A stretch of 62,988 bases of DNA from Amphibiibacter pelophylacis. Its GTDB lineage: Bacteria; Pseudomonadota; Gammaproteobacteria; Burkholderiales; Burkholderiaceae_C. Of this stretch, positions 1-8,618 are shown one piece after another. Both the position numbers and the translations under genes were made by a program. The notes below the pieces were generated by a model. It was given only the letters and a program-made list of their open reading frames with translations, searched no databases and was not told the origin of the DNA. Each line of letters begins with the position of its first letter. Position 1 is the stretch's first letter. The stretch is taken from positions 1 to 62,988 of the forward strand of contig NZ_JAWDIE010000020.1 in assembly GCF_037688875.1 (NCBI RefSeq). The letters run 5' to 3'.

Positions 1-119
1 AGATGTTTATAGGAGACGCTGCCCCCCCCGCCCAGTCGGCGGGCGAAGAGCACCCGCGCGCGGGCGAGCTGTTCGACCCCCGGCGCATGGCCGGGCGCCC
101 TGGCCAGCGGGAGATTTAA
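1..119 (+). CDS. C-terminal end of an unidentified protein (tolQ position)
   Basis: An open frame enters from the left edge and stops at TAA 117-119, three bases before tolR. Only about 38 residues are visible, rich in Ala, Pro, Arg and Glu, with no recognisable motif. The position just before tolR is where tolQ lies in most proteobacteria, so this could be a TolQ tail, but the visible residues do not resemble the TolQ C-termini I know. Function is therefore left open. A purine-rich GGGAG near 110 probably serves as the tolR ribosome site. Confidence 0.35.
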   Translation, partial: MFIGDAAPPAQSAGEEHPRAGELFDPRRMAGRPGQREI

Positions 120-122
120 GCC

Positions 123-566
123 ATGCCCGCCGTGACCGGATCCAGCCGCGGCCGCCGGGGTCGCCGCGCCGTGGCCGAAATGAATATGGTGCCCTTCATC
201 GACGTGATGCTGGTGCTGCTGATCATTTTCATGGTCAGCGCACCGCTGGTCGCGCCCAGCCTGGTCAACCTGCCCAGCGCCGGACAGGCGCGCAACATGC
301 CGGGGCACGTCGCTGAGGTCATCCTGAAAGCCAACGGCGATCTGGCCCTGCGCGTGGATGGGCGCAAGGCCACAGCTTACGGCACGCTGCCCGAATTGAT
401 GGACGCCGTGCGCGATCTTCAGGCGAACGACACCGAGGACAAATCCACCCCCGTCGTGATTTCGGCGGACAAGAGCGTGCGCTACGAGCAGGTCATGGAC
501 ATCATGCGCCAGCTCCACCAGGGGCAGATCCAGCGCATCGGTCTGGCCGTCCAGCCGGGGCGCTGA
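123..566 (+). CDS. tolR: TolR, Tol-Pal inner-membrane proton-channel subunit
   Basis: TolR pairs with TolQ to form the proton-motive-force motor that energises TolA and keeps the outer membrane attached during division. The 147-residue protein has a short basic cytoplasmic start, one transmembrane helix at about residues 23-45 carrying the conserved aspartate (FID, D27), then a periplasmic ExbD/TolR domain ending near GLAVQPG. Length matches the family. ATG 123 follows the preceding stop by three bases with GGGAG upstream. tolA begins three bases after its stop, so the two are co-transcribed. ExbD is the alternative, but the adjacent TolA-type gene favours TolR. Confidence 0.93.
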   Translation: MPAVTGSSRGRRGRRAVAEMNMVPFIDVMLVLLIIFMVSAPLVAPSLVNLPSAGQARNMPGHVAEVILKANGDLALRVDGRKATAYGTLPELMDAVRDLQANDTEDKSTPVVISADKSVRYEQVMDIMRQLHQGQIQRIGLAVQPGR

Positions 567-569
567 GGC

Positions 570-1688
570 ATGGACACTGATCCCGCCGATCTGCAGTCCC
601 CGCAGCTGCCTCCCCGCCCCCCGAAGCTGCGCCGCTCTGTGGGACTGGCGGTGGCCGTGCACGCCGCCGTCATCCTGCTGCTGGTGCTGGCCGGGCGCTT
701 TGTGATGAAACCTGAGGCCCCCCTGAGCGCCGAACTGTGGTCCGCCGTCCCAGCGGCCCAGCCTGCAGGCCAGCCCGCGGACAGTGCCGCCCCCCCGGTG
801 CAGACCGAAGCGAAAACCGCTCCGAAACCACCCAAGGCCCAGCCCGAGCCCAAACCCGATCCTGAAGTGGACGCGGCGCTGGTGAAACAGCGCCAAGAGA
901 AGCAGCGTCAGGAGGCCAAGGCCGCAGCCGCCGAAAAAACCGCCGCCCTCAAGGCTCAGAAAGCGGAGCAGGCCAAAAAAGCCGAGCAGGCCGAACAGGC
1001 TGCAGCGAAAAAAGCCCAGCAGCTGGCGGCTCAGGAAGAAGCCCGCCAGCGGGACGCCGACCGCGCTGCAGCGGCTCAGGCGCGCAAGGACGCGCAAAAA
1101 GCCCAGGCCGCCGCGGCCGCCAAAGCAGCGGCCGCCCAAGCCGCTCAGGCCGCCAAAGCGGCGCAGGCCGAAAAAGCCGCAGCAGCGGCTCAGGCGAAGG
1201 CGGAGGCCAAAGCGCAGGCCAAGGCGAAGGCAGACGCCGCCGCACAAGCCCAAGCCGAGGCCAAAGCGGAAGCCGCTGCCAAGGCCAAAGCTGAGGCGGC
1301 TGCGAAAGCCAAGGCCGAGAAAGCCGCCGCCGAAAAAATGCGCAAAGCCGCGCTGGACCGGATGATGGCGCAGGCCGGCGAGGCCGAGAGCGAAGCCAAA
1401 GTGTCCAAAGGCCCGTCGCCGGGTTACGCGGGCCGCGTGCGGGCGCGCATTTTGCCCAATGTGCGCTTTGACACCAGCGAAGTCACCAGCAACCCCACGG
1501 CCAGCTTCAGCCTGAAGCTGTCGCCCGACGGACGCATCACCGGCATCAGCATGTCGCGATCCAGCGGCAACAGCGCATGGGATGCGGCAGCACGCGCGGC
1601 CATCGAGCGCACCCGCGTGCTGCCCAAGGATGTGGACGGTACCGTGCCGCCCAGCATCACGGTCAACATGCGGCCGCTGGACGGCTGA
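570..1688 (+). CDS. tolA: TolA, cell envelope integrity protein
   Basis: TolA spans the periplasm and passes TolQR energy to TolB/Pal at the outer membrane. The 372-residue protein has the three expected parts: a cytoplasmic start and membrane anchor (about residues 24-46), a long Ala/Lys/Glu/Gln-rich helical rod (about 75-280), and a globular TonB-like C-terminal domain (about 285-372). It is somewhat shorter than the 421-residue E. coli protein because the rod is shorter. The rod DNA is low-complexity with many imperfect AAAGCC repeats, a likely site of length variation. It ends three bases from the convergent PEP synthase regulator, so tolB and pal do not follow. Confidence 0.92.
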   Translation: MDTDPADLQSPQLPPRPPKLRRSVGLAVAVHAAVILLLVLAGRFVMKPEAPLSAELWSAVPAAQPAGQPADSAAPPVQTEAKTAPKPPKAQPEPKPDPEVDAALVKQRQEKQRQEAKAAAAEKTAALKAQKAEQAKKAEQAEQAAAKKAQQLAAQEEARQRDADRAAAAQARKDAQKAQAAAAAKAAAAQAAQAAKAAQAEKAAAAAQAKAEAKAQAKAKADAAAQAQAEAKAEAAAKAKAEAAAKAKAEKAAAEKMRKAALDRMMAQAGEAESEAKVSKGPSPGYAGRVRARILPNVRFDTSEVTSNPTASFSLKLSPDGRITGISMSRSSGNSAWDAAARAAIERTRVLPKDVDGTVPPSITVNMRPLDG

Positions 1689-1691
1689 GGC

Positions 1692-2513
1692 TTAAAACAG
1701 CAGCCGGTCCGGCCTGATCTGCGACAGGATGGTCGTGGCGATCTCTTCGATGGACTTGTGCGTCGAGGACAGCCACGTAATGCCTTCACGGCGCATCATG
1801 GCCTCGGCGGCCTCGACCTCCTGGTGGCAGCCGATCAGCGACGCGTAGTTGCTGCCTGGACGGCGCTCGTGGCGGATCTGGCTCAGGCGCTGCGGGTCTA
1901 TGCTCAGGCCGAAGCACTTCTCGCGCCAGGGAAGCAGCGGTTTGGGCAGCACCTTGCGGTCGAAATCCTCGGGGATCAGCGGGTAATTGGCCGCCTTGAT
2001 GCCATGCTGCATGGCCAGATAAAGCGAGGTCGGCGTCTTGCCGCTGCGGCTTACGCCGACGAGGATGACGTCGGCCTGCTCCAGGTTGCGCGCGCTCTGG
2101 CCGTCGTCATGCGCCAGCGAAAAGTTGATCGCCTCGATGCGGTCGTGGTAGCGCGCGCTCTTGGCCGGATCAGAAAAACGCCCGACGCGGTGGTTGGATT
2201 TGACGCCGAACTCGTCCTCCAGCGGCGCCACAAAAGCGTGGAACATGTCCATCACCCGACCCTTGCAGTCGGGACTTTCGAACACGCTGCGCACGTTGTC
2301 ATTGACCAGCGTCATGAATACCACCGGGCGCTTGCCCTCGTGCGCGGTGCACTGGTTGATCTCGTGCAGCACCTGCTGCGCCTTGGCCAGGCTGTCGATA
2401 AAGGGGCGGCGCATGGCGCGGAACTGGCCGGGAAACTGCGTCAGGATGGATTGCCCGAAGGTTTCCGCCGTGATGCCGGTGCCGTCCGAAATGAAAAACA
2501 CGGTGCGATCCAT
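1692..2513 (-). CDS. ppsR: PEP synthase regulatory protein (bifunctional kinase/pyrophosphorylase, DUF299)
   Basis: This family phosphorylates phosphoenolpyruvate synthase with ADP to inactivate it and removes the phosphate with inorganic phosphate to reactivate it, controlling gluconeogenic flux. The 273-residue length is normal. Visible hallmarks are the start FFISDGTGITAET and the P-loop GVSRSGKT at residues 153-160. The start at 2513 was chosen because the family begins at MDRTVFF; the longer open frame adds 74 unlike residues. ppsA, its usual divergent neighbour, is not next to it. An aminotransferase gene lies 26 bases upstream on the same strand. A PPDK regulator is the alternative, but PEP synthase is the usual target in betaproteobacteria. 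Confidence 0.92.
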   Translation of the reverse strand: MDRTVFFISDGTGITAETFGQSILTQFPGQFRAMRRPFIDSLAKAQQVLHEINQCTAHEGKRPVVFMTLVNDNVRSVFESPDCKGRVMDMFHAFVAPLEDEFGVKSNHRVGRFSDPAKSARYHDRIEAINFSLAHDDGQSARNLEQADVILVGVSRSGKTPTSLYLAMQHGIKAANYPLIPEDFDRKVLPKPLLPWREKCFGLSIDPQRLSQIRHERRPGSNYASLIGCHQEVEAAEAMMRREGITWLSSTHKSIEEIATTILSQIRPDRLLF

Positions 2514-2539
2514 GGAAACCCCTTTGAAATCTGAACGCT

Positions 2540-3721
2540 TTACAGCCGCGCCAGGCGCTGCAGCGCGGCGTCCAGCGTGGTCGTCTGTTTGGCAAAGCAG
2601 AAGCGCACCACGCCCTGCTCGGTGCCATCGCGGTAAAAAGCCGACAGCGGAATCGCCGCCACGCCCAGCTCGGTGCACAGCCAGCGGCAGAAATCCATCT
2701 CGCCCAGCGACGACACGGCGCTGTAATCGACGCACTGGAAATACGTGCCCTCGCAGGGCAGCAGGCGCAGCCGTGTGGCGGCCAGCCCGGCGCGGAAATG
2801 ATCGCGCTTGGCCTGGTAAAAATCCGCCAGGCCCAGATAGTGCTGCGGCTGCGCCAGGTGGGCGGCCAGGCCGTGCTGCATGGGCGTGTTGACGGTGAAC
2901 ACGTTGAACTGGTGGACCTTGCGGAACTCGGCCATCAGCTCGGGCGGCGCCAGCACCGCGCCGACCTTCCAGCCGGTGACGTGCAGCGTCTTGCCAAAAC
3001 TGGTGACGACAACGGCGCGCGCCCGCAAGGCGGGCAATGCCGCCGCGCTGACGTGGCGCTGGCCGTCGAAGACCATGTGCTCGTAGACCTCGTCCGACAG
3101 CAGCCAGGCGTCGGTGGGCGCCAGAAGGTCGGCCAGCATCTGCCAGTCGGCGCGCGACCAGACCGTGCCGCTGGGGTTGTGTGGCGTGTTGACCAGCACC
3201 AGGCGCGTGCGCGGTGACAGCGCCGCCGCGATGCGGTCAAAGTCAGGCCGGAAAGTCATGGGCGTCAGCGGCACGCGGTGCACCGTGGCCCCGGCCAGCT
3301 CCAGCGCGGGCAGGTAGCTGTCGTAAGCGGGCTCCAGCACCACGACCTCGTCGCCCGGACGCACCAGCGCCTGAATGGCCGTGAACAGGCCCTGCGTCGC
3401 CCCGGCGGTGATGGTGATCTCGCGGTCGGCGTCGTAGGCCACGCCCTGCGTGGTCTGCATCACCTGCGCCACCGCCTGGCGCAGCGCAGGCAGGCCGGTC
3501 ATGGGCGGATACTGGTTGTGCCCGGCGCGCATGGCATCGGCGACGGCATCGACCAGCGCCGGATCGCAGCCGAAATCCGGAAAGCCCTGGCCCAGGTTGA
3601 CCGCGCCCTGCTCCTGCGCCAGCGCCGACATCACCGTGAAAATCGTGGTGCCCACGCCGGGCAGGCGGCTCTCGGGCGGCGGCGGAATGCGGAAATCAGC
3701 GGTGGCAGCGGTCGCGGTCAT
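2540..3721 (-). CDS. PLP-dependent class I/II aminotransferase, YbdL-like (probably methionine aminotransferase)
   Basis: A 393-residue fold-type I aminotransferase that should exchange amino groups between an amino acid and a 2-oxo acid. Visible residues: HNPSG with N182, the SDEVYEH segment with D210 and Y213, and SFGKT with the Schiff-base lysine K244. The N-terminal VNLGQGFPDF and the HNQYPP stretch match the YbdL/kynurenine-oxoglutarate transaminase subgroup, which prefers methionine and aromatic substrates. Substrate preference is inferred from family similarity. It lies between a YbaK-like gene and the PEP synthase regulator, all on the minus strand. Confidence 0.85.
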   Translation of the reverse strand: MTATAATADFRIPPPPESRLPGVGTTIFTVMSALAQEQGAVNLGQGFPDFGCDPALVDAVADAMRAGHNQYPPMTGLPALRQAVAQVMQTTQGVAYDADREITITAGATQGLFTAIQALVRPGDEVVVLEPAYDSYLPALELAGATVHRVPLTPMTFRPDFDRIAAALSPRTRLVLVNTPHNPSGTVWSRADWQMLADLLAPTDAWLLSDEVYEHMVFDGQRHVSAAALPALRARAVVVTSFGKTLHVTGWKVGAVLAPPELMAEFRKVHQFNVFTVNTPMQHGLAAHLAQPQHYLGLADFYQAKRDHFRAGLAATRLRLLPCEGTYFQCVDYSAVSSLGEMDFCRWLCTELGVAAIPLSAFYRDGTEQGVVRFCFAKQTTTLDAALQRLARL

Positions 3722-3759
3722 GGGTCTCTCCGCTCAGGGGTGAAGGGTCAAAAAGGCGG

Positions 3760-4329
3760 TCAGGGCGAAGGTGACTCGGTCGTGGCCACGGCGGTCACCA
3801 GAGCCCCCGTCCAGGCCTGCAGGGTGTCGGCCTGCAATTTGAACACCGTGTGCGGCGTGCCCGCTGCAGCCCACAGTTCAGGCCACTGGAACAGCGATTC
3901 GTCCATCACCACCGGCAGCCGCACCGCGTGCGCTACGGGCGGGATGCCGCCAATCGCATAGCCTGTCAGATCGCGCACCAGCCGCGCGTTGGCTTTGCCC
4001 AGGGTCAATCCGAGGCAGGACCAGGCCTGGGCCAGCGCCTGCGCCACACGGGTTTCGTCCACGCGGTGGGCACCACTGGCCAGAATCAGCACGGCCTGGT
4101 GGTCCACCCCAGCGGGCGGCTGCGCGCCAGCGGGCAGCGGATCAGGCCAGTTCAGCGCAAAAATCAGCGATTTGGCAATCTGCGCCACCTGGCAACCCAG
4201 TGCGTCAGCGGCCTCCTGCGCGGTGCGGCCGCTCTCGTCCAGCTGGACCACGCGGTGGCCCGGGCCCTGGGCGTCCAGCCAGTCCTGCACCCGGCGGGCG
4301 CTGGCGGGCAGTTCAGGCGTATCGCTCAT
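3760..4329 (-). CDS. YbaK/EbsC-type aminoacyl-tRNA deacylase
   Basis: Proteins of this fold hydrolyse wrongly charged tRNA, such as Cys-tRNA(Pro) or Ala-tRNA(Pro), acting in trans beside prolyl-tRNA synthetase. The 189-residue protein shows the core signatures: AKSLIF with the catalytic-type lysine K53, GKANA, and a TGYAIGGIPP loop near the substrate pocket. Which misacylated tRNA it edits cannot be read from the sequence. It starts 11 bases after greA ends, on the same strand, and is probably co-transcribed with it. Confidence 0.85.
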   Translation of the reverse strand: MSDTPELPASARRVQDWLDAQGPGHRVVQLDESGRTAQEAADALGCQVAQIAKSLIFALNWPDPLPAGAQPPAGVDHQAVLILASGAHRVDETRVAQALAQAWSCLGLTLGKANARLVRDLTGYAIGGIPPVAHAVRLPVVMDESLFQWPELWAAAGTPHTVFKLQADTLQAWTGALVTAVATTESPSP

Positions 4330-4340
4330 CCGTGGGCCTT

Positions 4341-4817
4341 TCAGGCGTAGCGCACGGCCACGATTTCGTAGCTGCGGTCGCCGCCCGGGGCCTTGACCAC
4401 GGCCACGTCGCCGGCCTCCTTGCCGATCAGCGCGCGCGCGATCGGCGAGCTGATCGAGATCAGGCCCTGCTTGATGTCGGCCTCATCGTCGCCGACGATC
4501 TGGTAGGTGACGGCCTTGCCGCTGTCCTCGTCTTCCAGATCGACCGTCGAGCCAAACACCACCTTGCCCGCCGCGTCGAGCTGCGCCGGATCAATGATCT
4601 GGGCCACCGACAGCTTGCCCTCGACCTCCTGGATGCGGCCCTCGATGAAGCCCTGCTTGTCTTTGGCGGCCTCGTATTCTGCGTTCTCGGAGAGATCGCC
4701 CTGCGCGCGGGCCTCGGCAATGGCCAGGATCACCGCCGGGCGTTCAACCGACTTCAGACGCTGCAGCTCGGCCTTGAGCAGCTCGGCGCCACGGCGCGTC
4801 AGGGGAATGGTGTTCAT
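4341..4817 (-). CDS. greA: Transcription elongation factor GreA
   Basis: GreA enters the RNA polymerase secondary channel and stimulates cleavage of backtracked RNA. At 158 residues it is standard length: an N-terminal coiled coil (about 1-75) with the acidic tip sequence DLSENAEYEAAKDKQ, then the FKBP-like C-terminal domain. The opening MNTIPLTRRGAE is typical and fixes the start at 4817. In many betaproteobacteria greA follows carB, but here it follows rlmD, separated by about 75 bases that contain a terminator, so it probably has its own promoter. Confidence 0.96.
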   Translation of the reverse strand: MNTIPLTRRGAELLKAELQRLKSVERPAVILAIAEARAQGDLSENAEYEAAKDKQGFIEGRIQEVEGKLSVAQIIDPAQLDAAGKVVFGSTVDLEDEDSGKAVTYQIVGDDEADIKQGLISISSPIARALIGKEAGDVAVVKAPGGDRSYEIVAVRYA

Positions 4818-4851
4818 GTCGTCAGTGTCTCGGTGTCTGAGGGGAAGGCAT

Positions 4852-4875
4852 AAAAAACGGGGTCTGCTGACCCCG
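4852..4875 (-). terminator. Rho-independent terminator after rlmD
   Basis: A 7-bp stem (4858-4864 with 4869-4875) around a 4-base loop is followed, reading the minus strand, by a run of six T residues (4857-4852). It lies 17 bases beyond the rlmD stop, so it ends the pmbA-rlmD transcript before greA. Confidence 0.85.
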
Positions 4876-4891
4876 GAACGAAAGCGGTATT

Positions 4892-6511
4892 TTACGGCAT
4901 GGCGGGCCGCTCAAACACCGCCATGCTCTCCACATGCGCCGTGTGCGGGAACATGTTGATCACCCCTGCGCTGACCAGACGATACCCGGCGCCGTGGACC
5001 AGCACGTCGGTGTCGCGCGCCAGGGTGGCGGGGTTGCAGCTGACGTAAACAATGCGCTGCGGCGGCTGCCAACCGGGGGGCGGCGTGAAATCGGCCAGTT
5101 CGGGCGCTTCGGGGCTGTCGGGAGCAGCATCAGCGACCAGGTCTTCCACGCCGCGACTGCGCTGCAGGACCACATGACCGCTCTTGAGCAGCGGCGCGCC
5201 GCACAGCGCGGCCAGTGCCTGAACCAGCGCGTAAGCGCCGTCGCGCGGCGGATCGACCAGCCAGCGCTGGGCCACGCCGTGGCGCTGCTGCAGGGCGTAG
5301 AGCGCCTGCGGGGTCATCTCGAAGAGGTTGCTGACATCAAACTGCGCGTGATCCAGGCCATTGCGCCGCGCATTGTCGCGGGCACGGTCCACCAGCGTGG
5401 CGCTGCCCTCAATGCCCAGCACCTGTCCTGACGCGCCCACGCGCCGCGCCAGCGGCAGCGAGAAGTTACCCAGCCCGCAGAACCAGTCGATCACGCGGCT
5501 GCCCGGTTCGACCTGAAGCAGGCGCAGCGCGCGACCCACCAGCACCGCGTTGATCTGCGGGTTGACCTGGGTGAAATCGGTCGGACGAAACGGCATGTGC
5601 ACGTCAAACTCGTCCAGATCGTAGGCGAGCTGGGCGCTGCGCGCGTCGGTGGCACCGGCGGGCGCAGCGGCCCCAGCGTCGTCCAGCAGCGCGATGGAAT
5701 CCGGCCCCTTGGGCTGCAGCCACCACTGCACCGCGTGCTGCTGGGCAAAAGCGTGCAGCCGGGCGATGTCGGCCTCGGAGAGTGGCTGCAGCACGCGCAG
5801 CACCAGGGCGATCACGGTGACGCGCTGGTCGCCCAGCGGCGCTGTGAAGTGGCCCTCCGCGTCCTGTCCGCGCGGGCGCGAACGACCCACGGCGACCTCG
5901 ATCTGCGGGATCTGGCTGCGTGCGTCCATGCCCATCAGCAGGGCGCGCAGGGGGCGCAGCAGCGACTCGACAGTGGGCGGCAGCACGCGGCAGGCCGTCA
6001 TGTCGGCGACATAGCGCGAGGCGCGTTCGTGAAAGCCGATCAGCACGTCACCTTTCTTCTCGACATAGCGCACCGTCAGGCGCGCGCGGTCGCGGTAGCC
6101 CAGCGAGGGCCCGGCGATGGCGGGCAGGATGCGATCCGGCCGGACGCGGCCGACGCGCTCCAGCTGGTCTTCCAGCACGCGCTGCTTGATGGCGACCTGC
6201 GCCGAAGGCTCCAGGTGCTGCACCTTGCAGCCCCCGCAGGCGCCCGCGTGCAGGCCGAAGTGCGGACACGGCGGCGTGACGCGCAGGGGGCTGGGCTGCT
6301 CCAGCGCCGTCATCGGGCCAGCCACCCAGCGCTCCTTGCGCCGCTGCACCACCATGCGAACGCGCTCGCCGGGCAGCGCGCCCTCGATGAAGACCACGCG
6401 CCCGTCCGGCGCGCGCGCCACGCCCTGGCCGTCCAGATCCATGGCGTCCACCTGCAGGACGGGATCGCCCTCCAGCGGGGCGGGCGGGGGTGGACCGCGC
6501 CGCCGGCTCAT
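4892..6511 (-). CDS. rlmD: 23S rRNA (uracil-1939-C5)-methyltransferase RlmD
   Basis: RlmD makes m5U1939 in 23S rRNA with S-adenosylmethionine. The 539-residue protein has an N-terminal TRAM RNA-binding domain (about 15-75), the iron-sulfur cysteines C82, C92 and C95 (CPHF...ACGGC) plus a fourth near residue 174, an SAM-binding region with WFCGLGNFSLPLA, and the catalytic VSCNP motif near the end. It is longer than the 433-residue E. coli enzyme, mostly through insertions in the central domain. Its start overlaps the pmbA stop by 4 bases (ATGA), so translation is coupled. RlmC and TrmA are alternatives, but TRAM plus the four-cysteine pattern favours RlmD. Confidence 0.9.
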   Translation of the reverse strand: MSRRRGPPPPAPLEGDPVLQVDAMDLDGQGVARAPDGRVVFIEGALPGERVRMVVQRRKERWVAGPMTALEQPSPLRVTPPCPHFGLHAGACGGCKVQHLEPSAQVAIKQRVLEDQLERVGRVRPDRILPAIAGPSLGYRDRARLTVRYVEKKGDVLIGFHERASRYVADMTACRVLPPTVESLLRPLRALLMGMDARSQIPQIEVAVGRSRPRGQDAEGHFTAPLGDQRVTVIALVLRVLQPLSEADIARLHAFAQQHAVQWWLQPKGPDSIALLDDAGAAAPAGATDARSAQLAYDLDEFDVHMPFRPTDFTQVNPQINAVLVGRALRLLQVEPGSRVIDWFCGLGNFSLPLARRVGASGQVLGIEGSATLVDRARDNARRNGLDHAQFDVSNLFEMTPQALYALQQRHGVAQRWLVDPPRDGAYALVQALAALCGAPLLKSGHVVLQRSRGVEDLVADAAPDSPEAPELADFTPPPGWQPPQRIVYVSCNPATLARDTDVLVHGAGYRLVSAGVINMFPHTAHVESMAVFERPAMP

Positions 6512-7890
6512 GCCGACCCCGCGACTTTCATGCCCCCGATCAGGACGGAGCCACTGGTCTTGCCGCCGTAGGTGAACGCATCAGCGCCGATGGCCACGAT
6601 GTTGCGGTACATGTCTTTCAGGTTGCCCGCGATGGTCACTTCCTCGACCGCGTGGACGATCTGGCCCTTTTCGACCCAGAAACCGGCGGCGCCGCGCGAA
6701 TAATCGCCCGTCACGCCATTGACGCCCTGCCCCAGCAGTTCGGTGACGACCAAGCCGCGATCCATTTTGCGCAGCATGGCGGCGAAATCGTCGCCGGGCT
6801 GCGTCAGGCGGCTGCGCAGCGTCAGGTTGTGCGAGCCACCGCCGTGGCCGGTGTTGGCCATGCCCAGCTTGCGCGCCGAGTAGCTGGCCAGGAAGTAGCC
6901 CCGGACCACGCCCGCATCGACGACCTGGCGGGCGCACACACGCACGCCTTCGCTGTCGAAGGGCGAGCTGGCCTTGCCTTTGGGCACAAACGGGTCTTCC
7001 AGCAGATCAATGTGGTCGGCAAACACCGCCTGGCCCAGGCTGTCCTGCAGGAAAGACGCCTGGCGGTAGAGCGCGCCGCCGCTGACGGCGTGCACGAAAG
7101 AGCCGATCAGCCCCGCAGACAGCATGGGATCGAAGAGCACCGGCACCTCGCAGGTGGCGACCTTGCGCGAGCCCAGGCGCGCCAGCGCGCGCTGCGCGGC
7201 GGTGCGCCCAATGCTGTCCGGCGTGGCCAGATCGGCCGGATCGCGCATGGAATCAAACCAGTAATCGCGCTGCATCTGCGCGCCTTTGCCGGCAATGGGC
7301 GCCACCGAAACGCTGTGCCGCGAAGAGGCATAGGCGCCGCGAAAGCCCAGCGTGTTGCCAGCCACGAAGTGCGACTGCTGCGCCGACACGCTGGCACCTT
7401 CGGACTGCGTGATGCGTTTGTCGAAATCCAGCGCAGCGGCTTCGCACTGCAGGGCGATCTGCGCGGCGTCGTCAGCGTCGATGGCCCAGGGGTGGAAGAG
7501 ATCCAGATCGCGATGCTGCGTGGCGTCCAGCGCCAGATCGGCCAGCTCGGGCAGACCAGCGTGCTCGTCGCTGGCCGTGAAGCGGGCGATGTCGTACGCC
7601 GCCTGCACCGTGCGCGCGATGGCTTCGCGGCTGAAATCGGAGGTGCTGGCGTGACCCTGGCTCTGGCCGACCATCACCGTGAGGCCGAAGGAGCGGTCGT
7701 GGTTGCGCTCGACGTTTTCCAGATCGCGCATGCGCACCGACACCGACAGGCCGATGTCTTCGGAGATGCCAGCCGAGGCGGCAGTGGCGCCGGTTTTGAG
7801 CGCCAGGGCCAGGGCCTCGTCCACCAGGGTTTCGAACTGTTCGCGGCTGTGGGCGAACACCAGGGCCTTGTCGGGGCGTGAATCGTTCAT
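6508..7890 (-). CDS. pmbA: Metalloprotease PmbA/TldE family
   Basis: PmbA (TldE) partners TldD in a zinc-dependent protease that processes modified peptides such as microcin B17 and helps degrade CcdA. The start at 7890 gives 460 residues (MNDSRPDKA...), close to the family norm; the open frame runs 32 codons further without resemblance. The C-terminal glycine-rich region (GVTGDYSRGAAGFWVEKG, near residue 410) is the family signature. TldE subunits lack the HExxxH zinc site found in TldD, and none is seen. It faces darP across a 113-base gap, the same pmbA/yjgA arrangement as in E. coli. Confidence 0.92.
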   Translation of the reverse strand: MNDSRPDKALVFAHSREQFETLVDEALALALKTGATAASAGISEDIGLSVSVRMRDLENVERNHDRSFGLTVMVGQSQGHASTSDFSREAIARTVQAAYDIARFTASDEHAGLPELADLALDATQHRDLDLFHPWAIDADDAAQIALQCEAAALDFDKRITQSEGASVSAQQSHFVAGNTLGFRGAYASSRHSVSVAPIAGKGAQMQRDYWFDSMRDPADLATPDSIGRTAAQRALARLGSRKVATCEVPVLFDPMLSAGLIGSFVHAVSGGALYRQASFLQDSLGQAVFADHIDLLEDPFVPKGKASSPFDSEGVRVCARQVVDAGVVRGYFLASYSARKLGMANTGHGGGSHNLTLRSRLTQPGDDFAAMLRKMDRGLVVTELLGQGVNGVTGDYSRGAAGFWVEKGQIVHAVEEVTIAGNLKDMYRNIVAIGADAFTYGGKTSGSVLIGGMKVAGSA

Positions 7891-8003
7891 GAATCGGGCT
7901 TTCGTGCAGTTGCTGCGGACCCCTGAGGCTGCAGACGCGGCCAGGTCGCATAAAATCCAGCGGGCCATCATAGCCTGACCCCGCACGGCCCGCAGCCCAG
8001 TTC

Positions 8004-8585
8004 ATGACACCACACCCCACATCACCCCTCCCTTTTGAAGAGCGCCCCAGCCGTTCCGACCGCAAACGCCAGGCGCAGGATCTGCAGGTGCTGGGCGGCA
8101 AGCTGGCGGCCCTGCCCGCCTCGCGCCTGAAGGTGATGGCCGTGCCCGACCGCCTGCAGGGGGCGCTGGACGAACTGGCGCGCACGCGCTCCTTCGAAGG
8201 CCGCCGCCGCCAGCTGCAGTACATCGGCAAGGTGATGACGCTGCTGGACGAAGCCGACATCGAGGCGCTGCGCCACGGCGTCGAGCAGTTCGAGCTGGGT
8301 CTGGCCCACGACAGCCTGCGCCTGCACCAGGCCGAACTGTGGCGCGAGCGCCTGCTGCGCGATGACAACGCGCTGCCCCTCTGGCTGGAAGAGCATCCGG
8401 GCACCGACGTTCAGCACCTGCGCAGCCTGATCCGCTCGGCGCGCCAGCAGGCCGCCGCCACGCCCGACGCCGCGCCACCGGGCACCGCCGACCGCAAAGG
8501 CCACACGCCGCGCCACGGCAAGGCCTACCGTGAACTCTTTGCCCTGGTCCGGGATCAGCTCGGGTCCAGCTCGTCCGGGGACTGA
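8004..8585 (+). CDS. darP: Ribosome biogenesis factor DarP (YjgA, DUF615)
   Basis: A small helical protein that associates with late 50S assembly intermediates. The 193 residues include the family-typical SRSDRKRQAQDLQ-like opening (here PSRSDRKRQAQDLQ), a KVMAVPDRLQGALDELART region and a basic helix RRRQLQYIGKVM. The divergent pmbA neighbour supports the identification. The C-terminal extension of about 30 residues is basic and Ala/Pro-rich. A secreted-protein gene begins 33 bases downstream, but nothing indicates a shared function. Confidence 0.92.
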   Translation: MTPHPTSPLPFEERPSRSDRKRQAQDLQVLGGKLAALPASRLKVMAVPDRLQGALDELARTRSFEGRRRQLQYIGKVMTLLDEADIEALRHGVEQFELGLAHDSLRLHQAELWRERLLRDDNALPLWLEEHPGTDVQHLRSLIRSARQQAAATPDAAPPGTADRKGHTPRHGKAYRELFALVRDQLGSSSSGD

Positions 8586-8618
8586 TTCCCCCGTTTTTCC
8601 TGAATCAGATCGCACGCC

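Noticed and set aside
949..1408. Repetitive AAAGCC/GCCAAG-rich DNA that could be read as a repeat array.
   Set aside because: It encodes the Ala/Lys/Glu helical rod of TolA; the repeats are imperfect and coding, not a CRISPR or mobile element.
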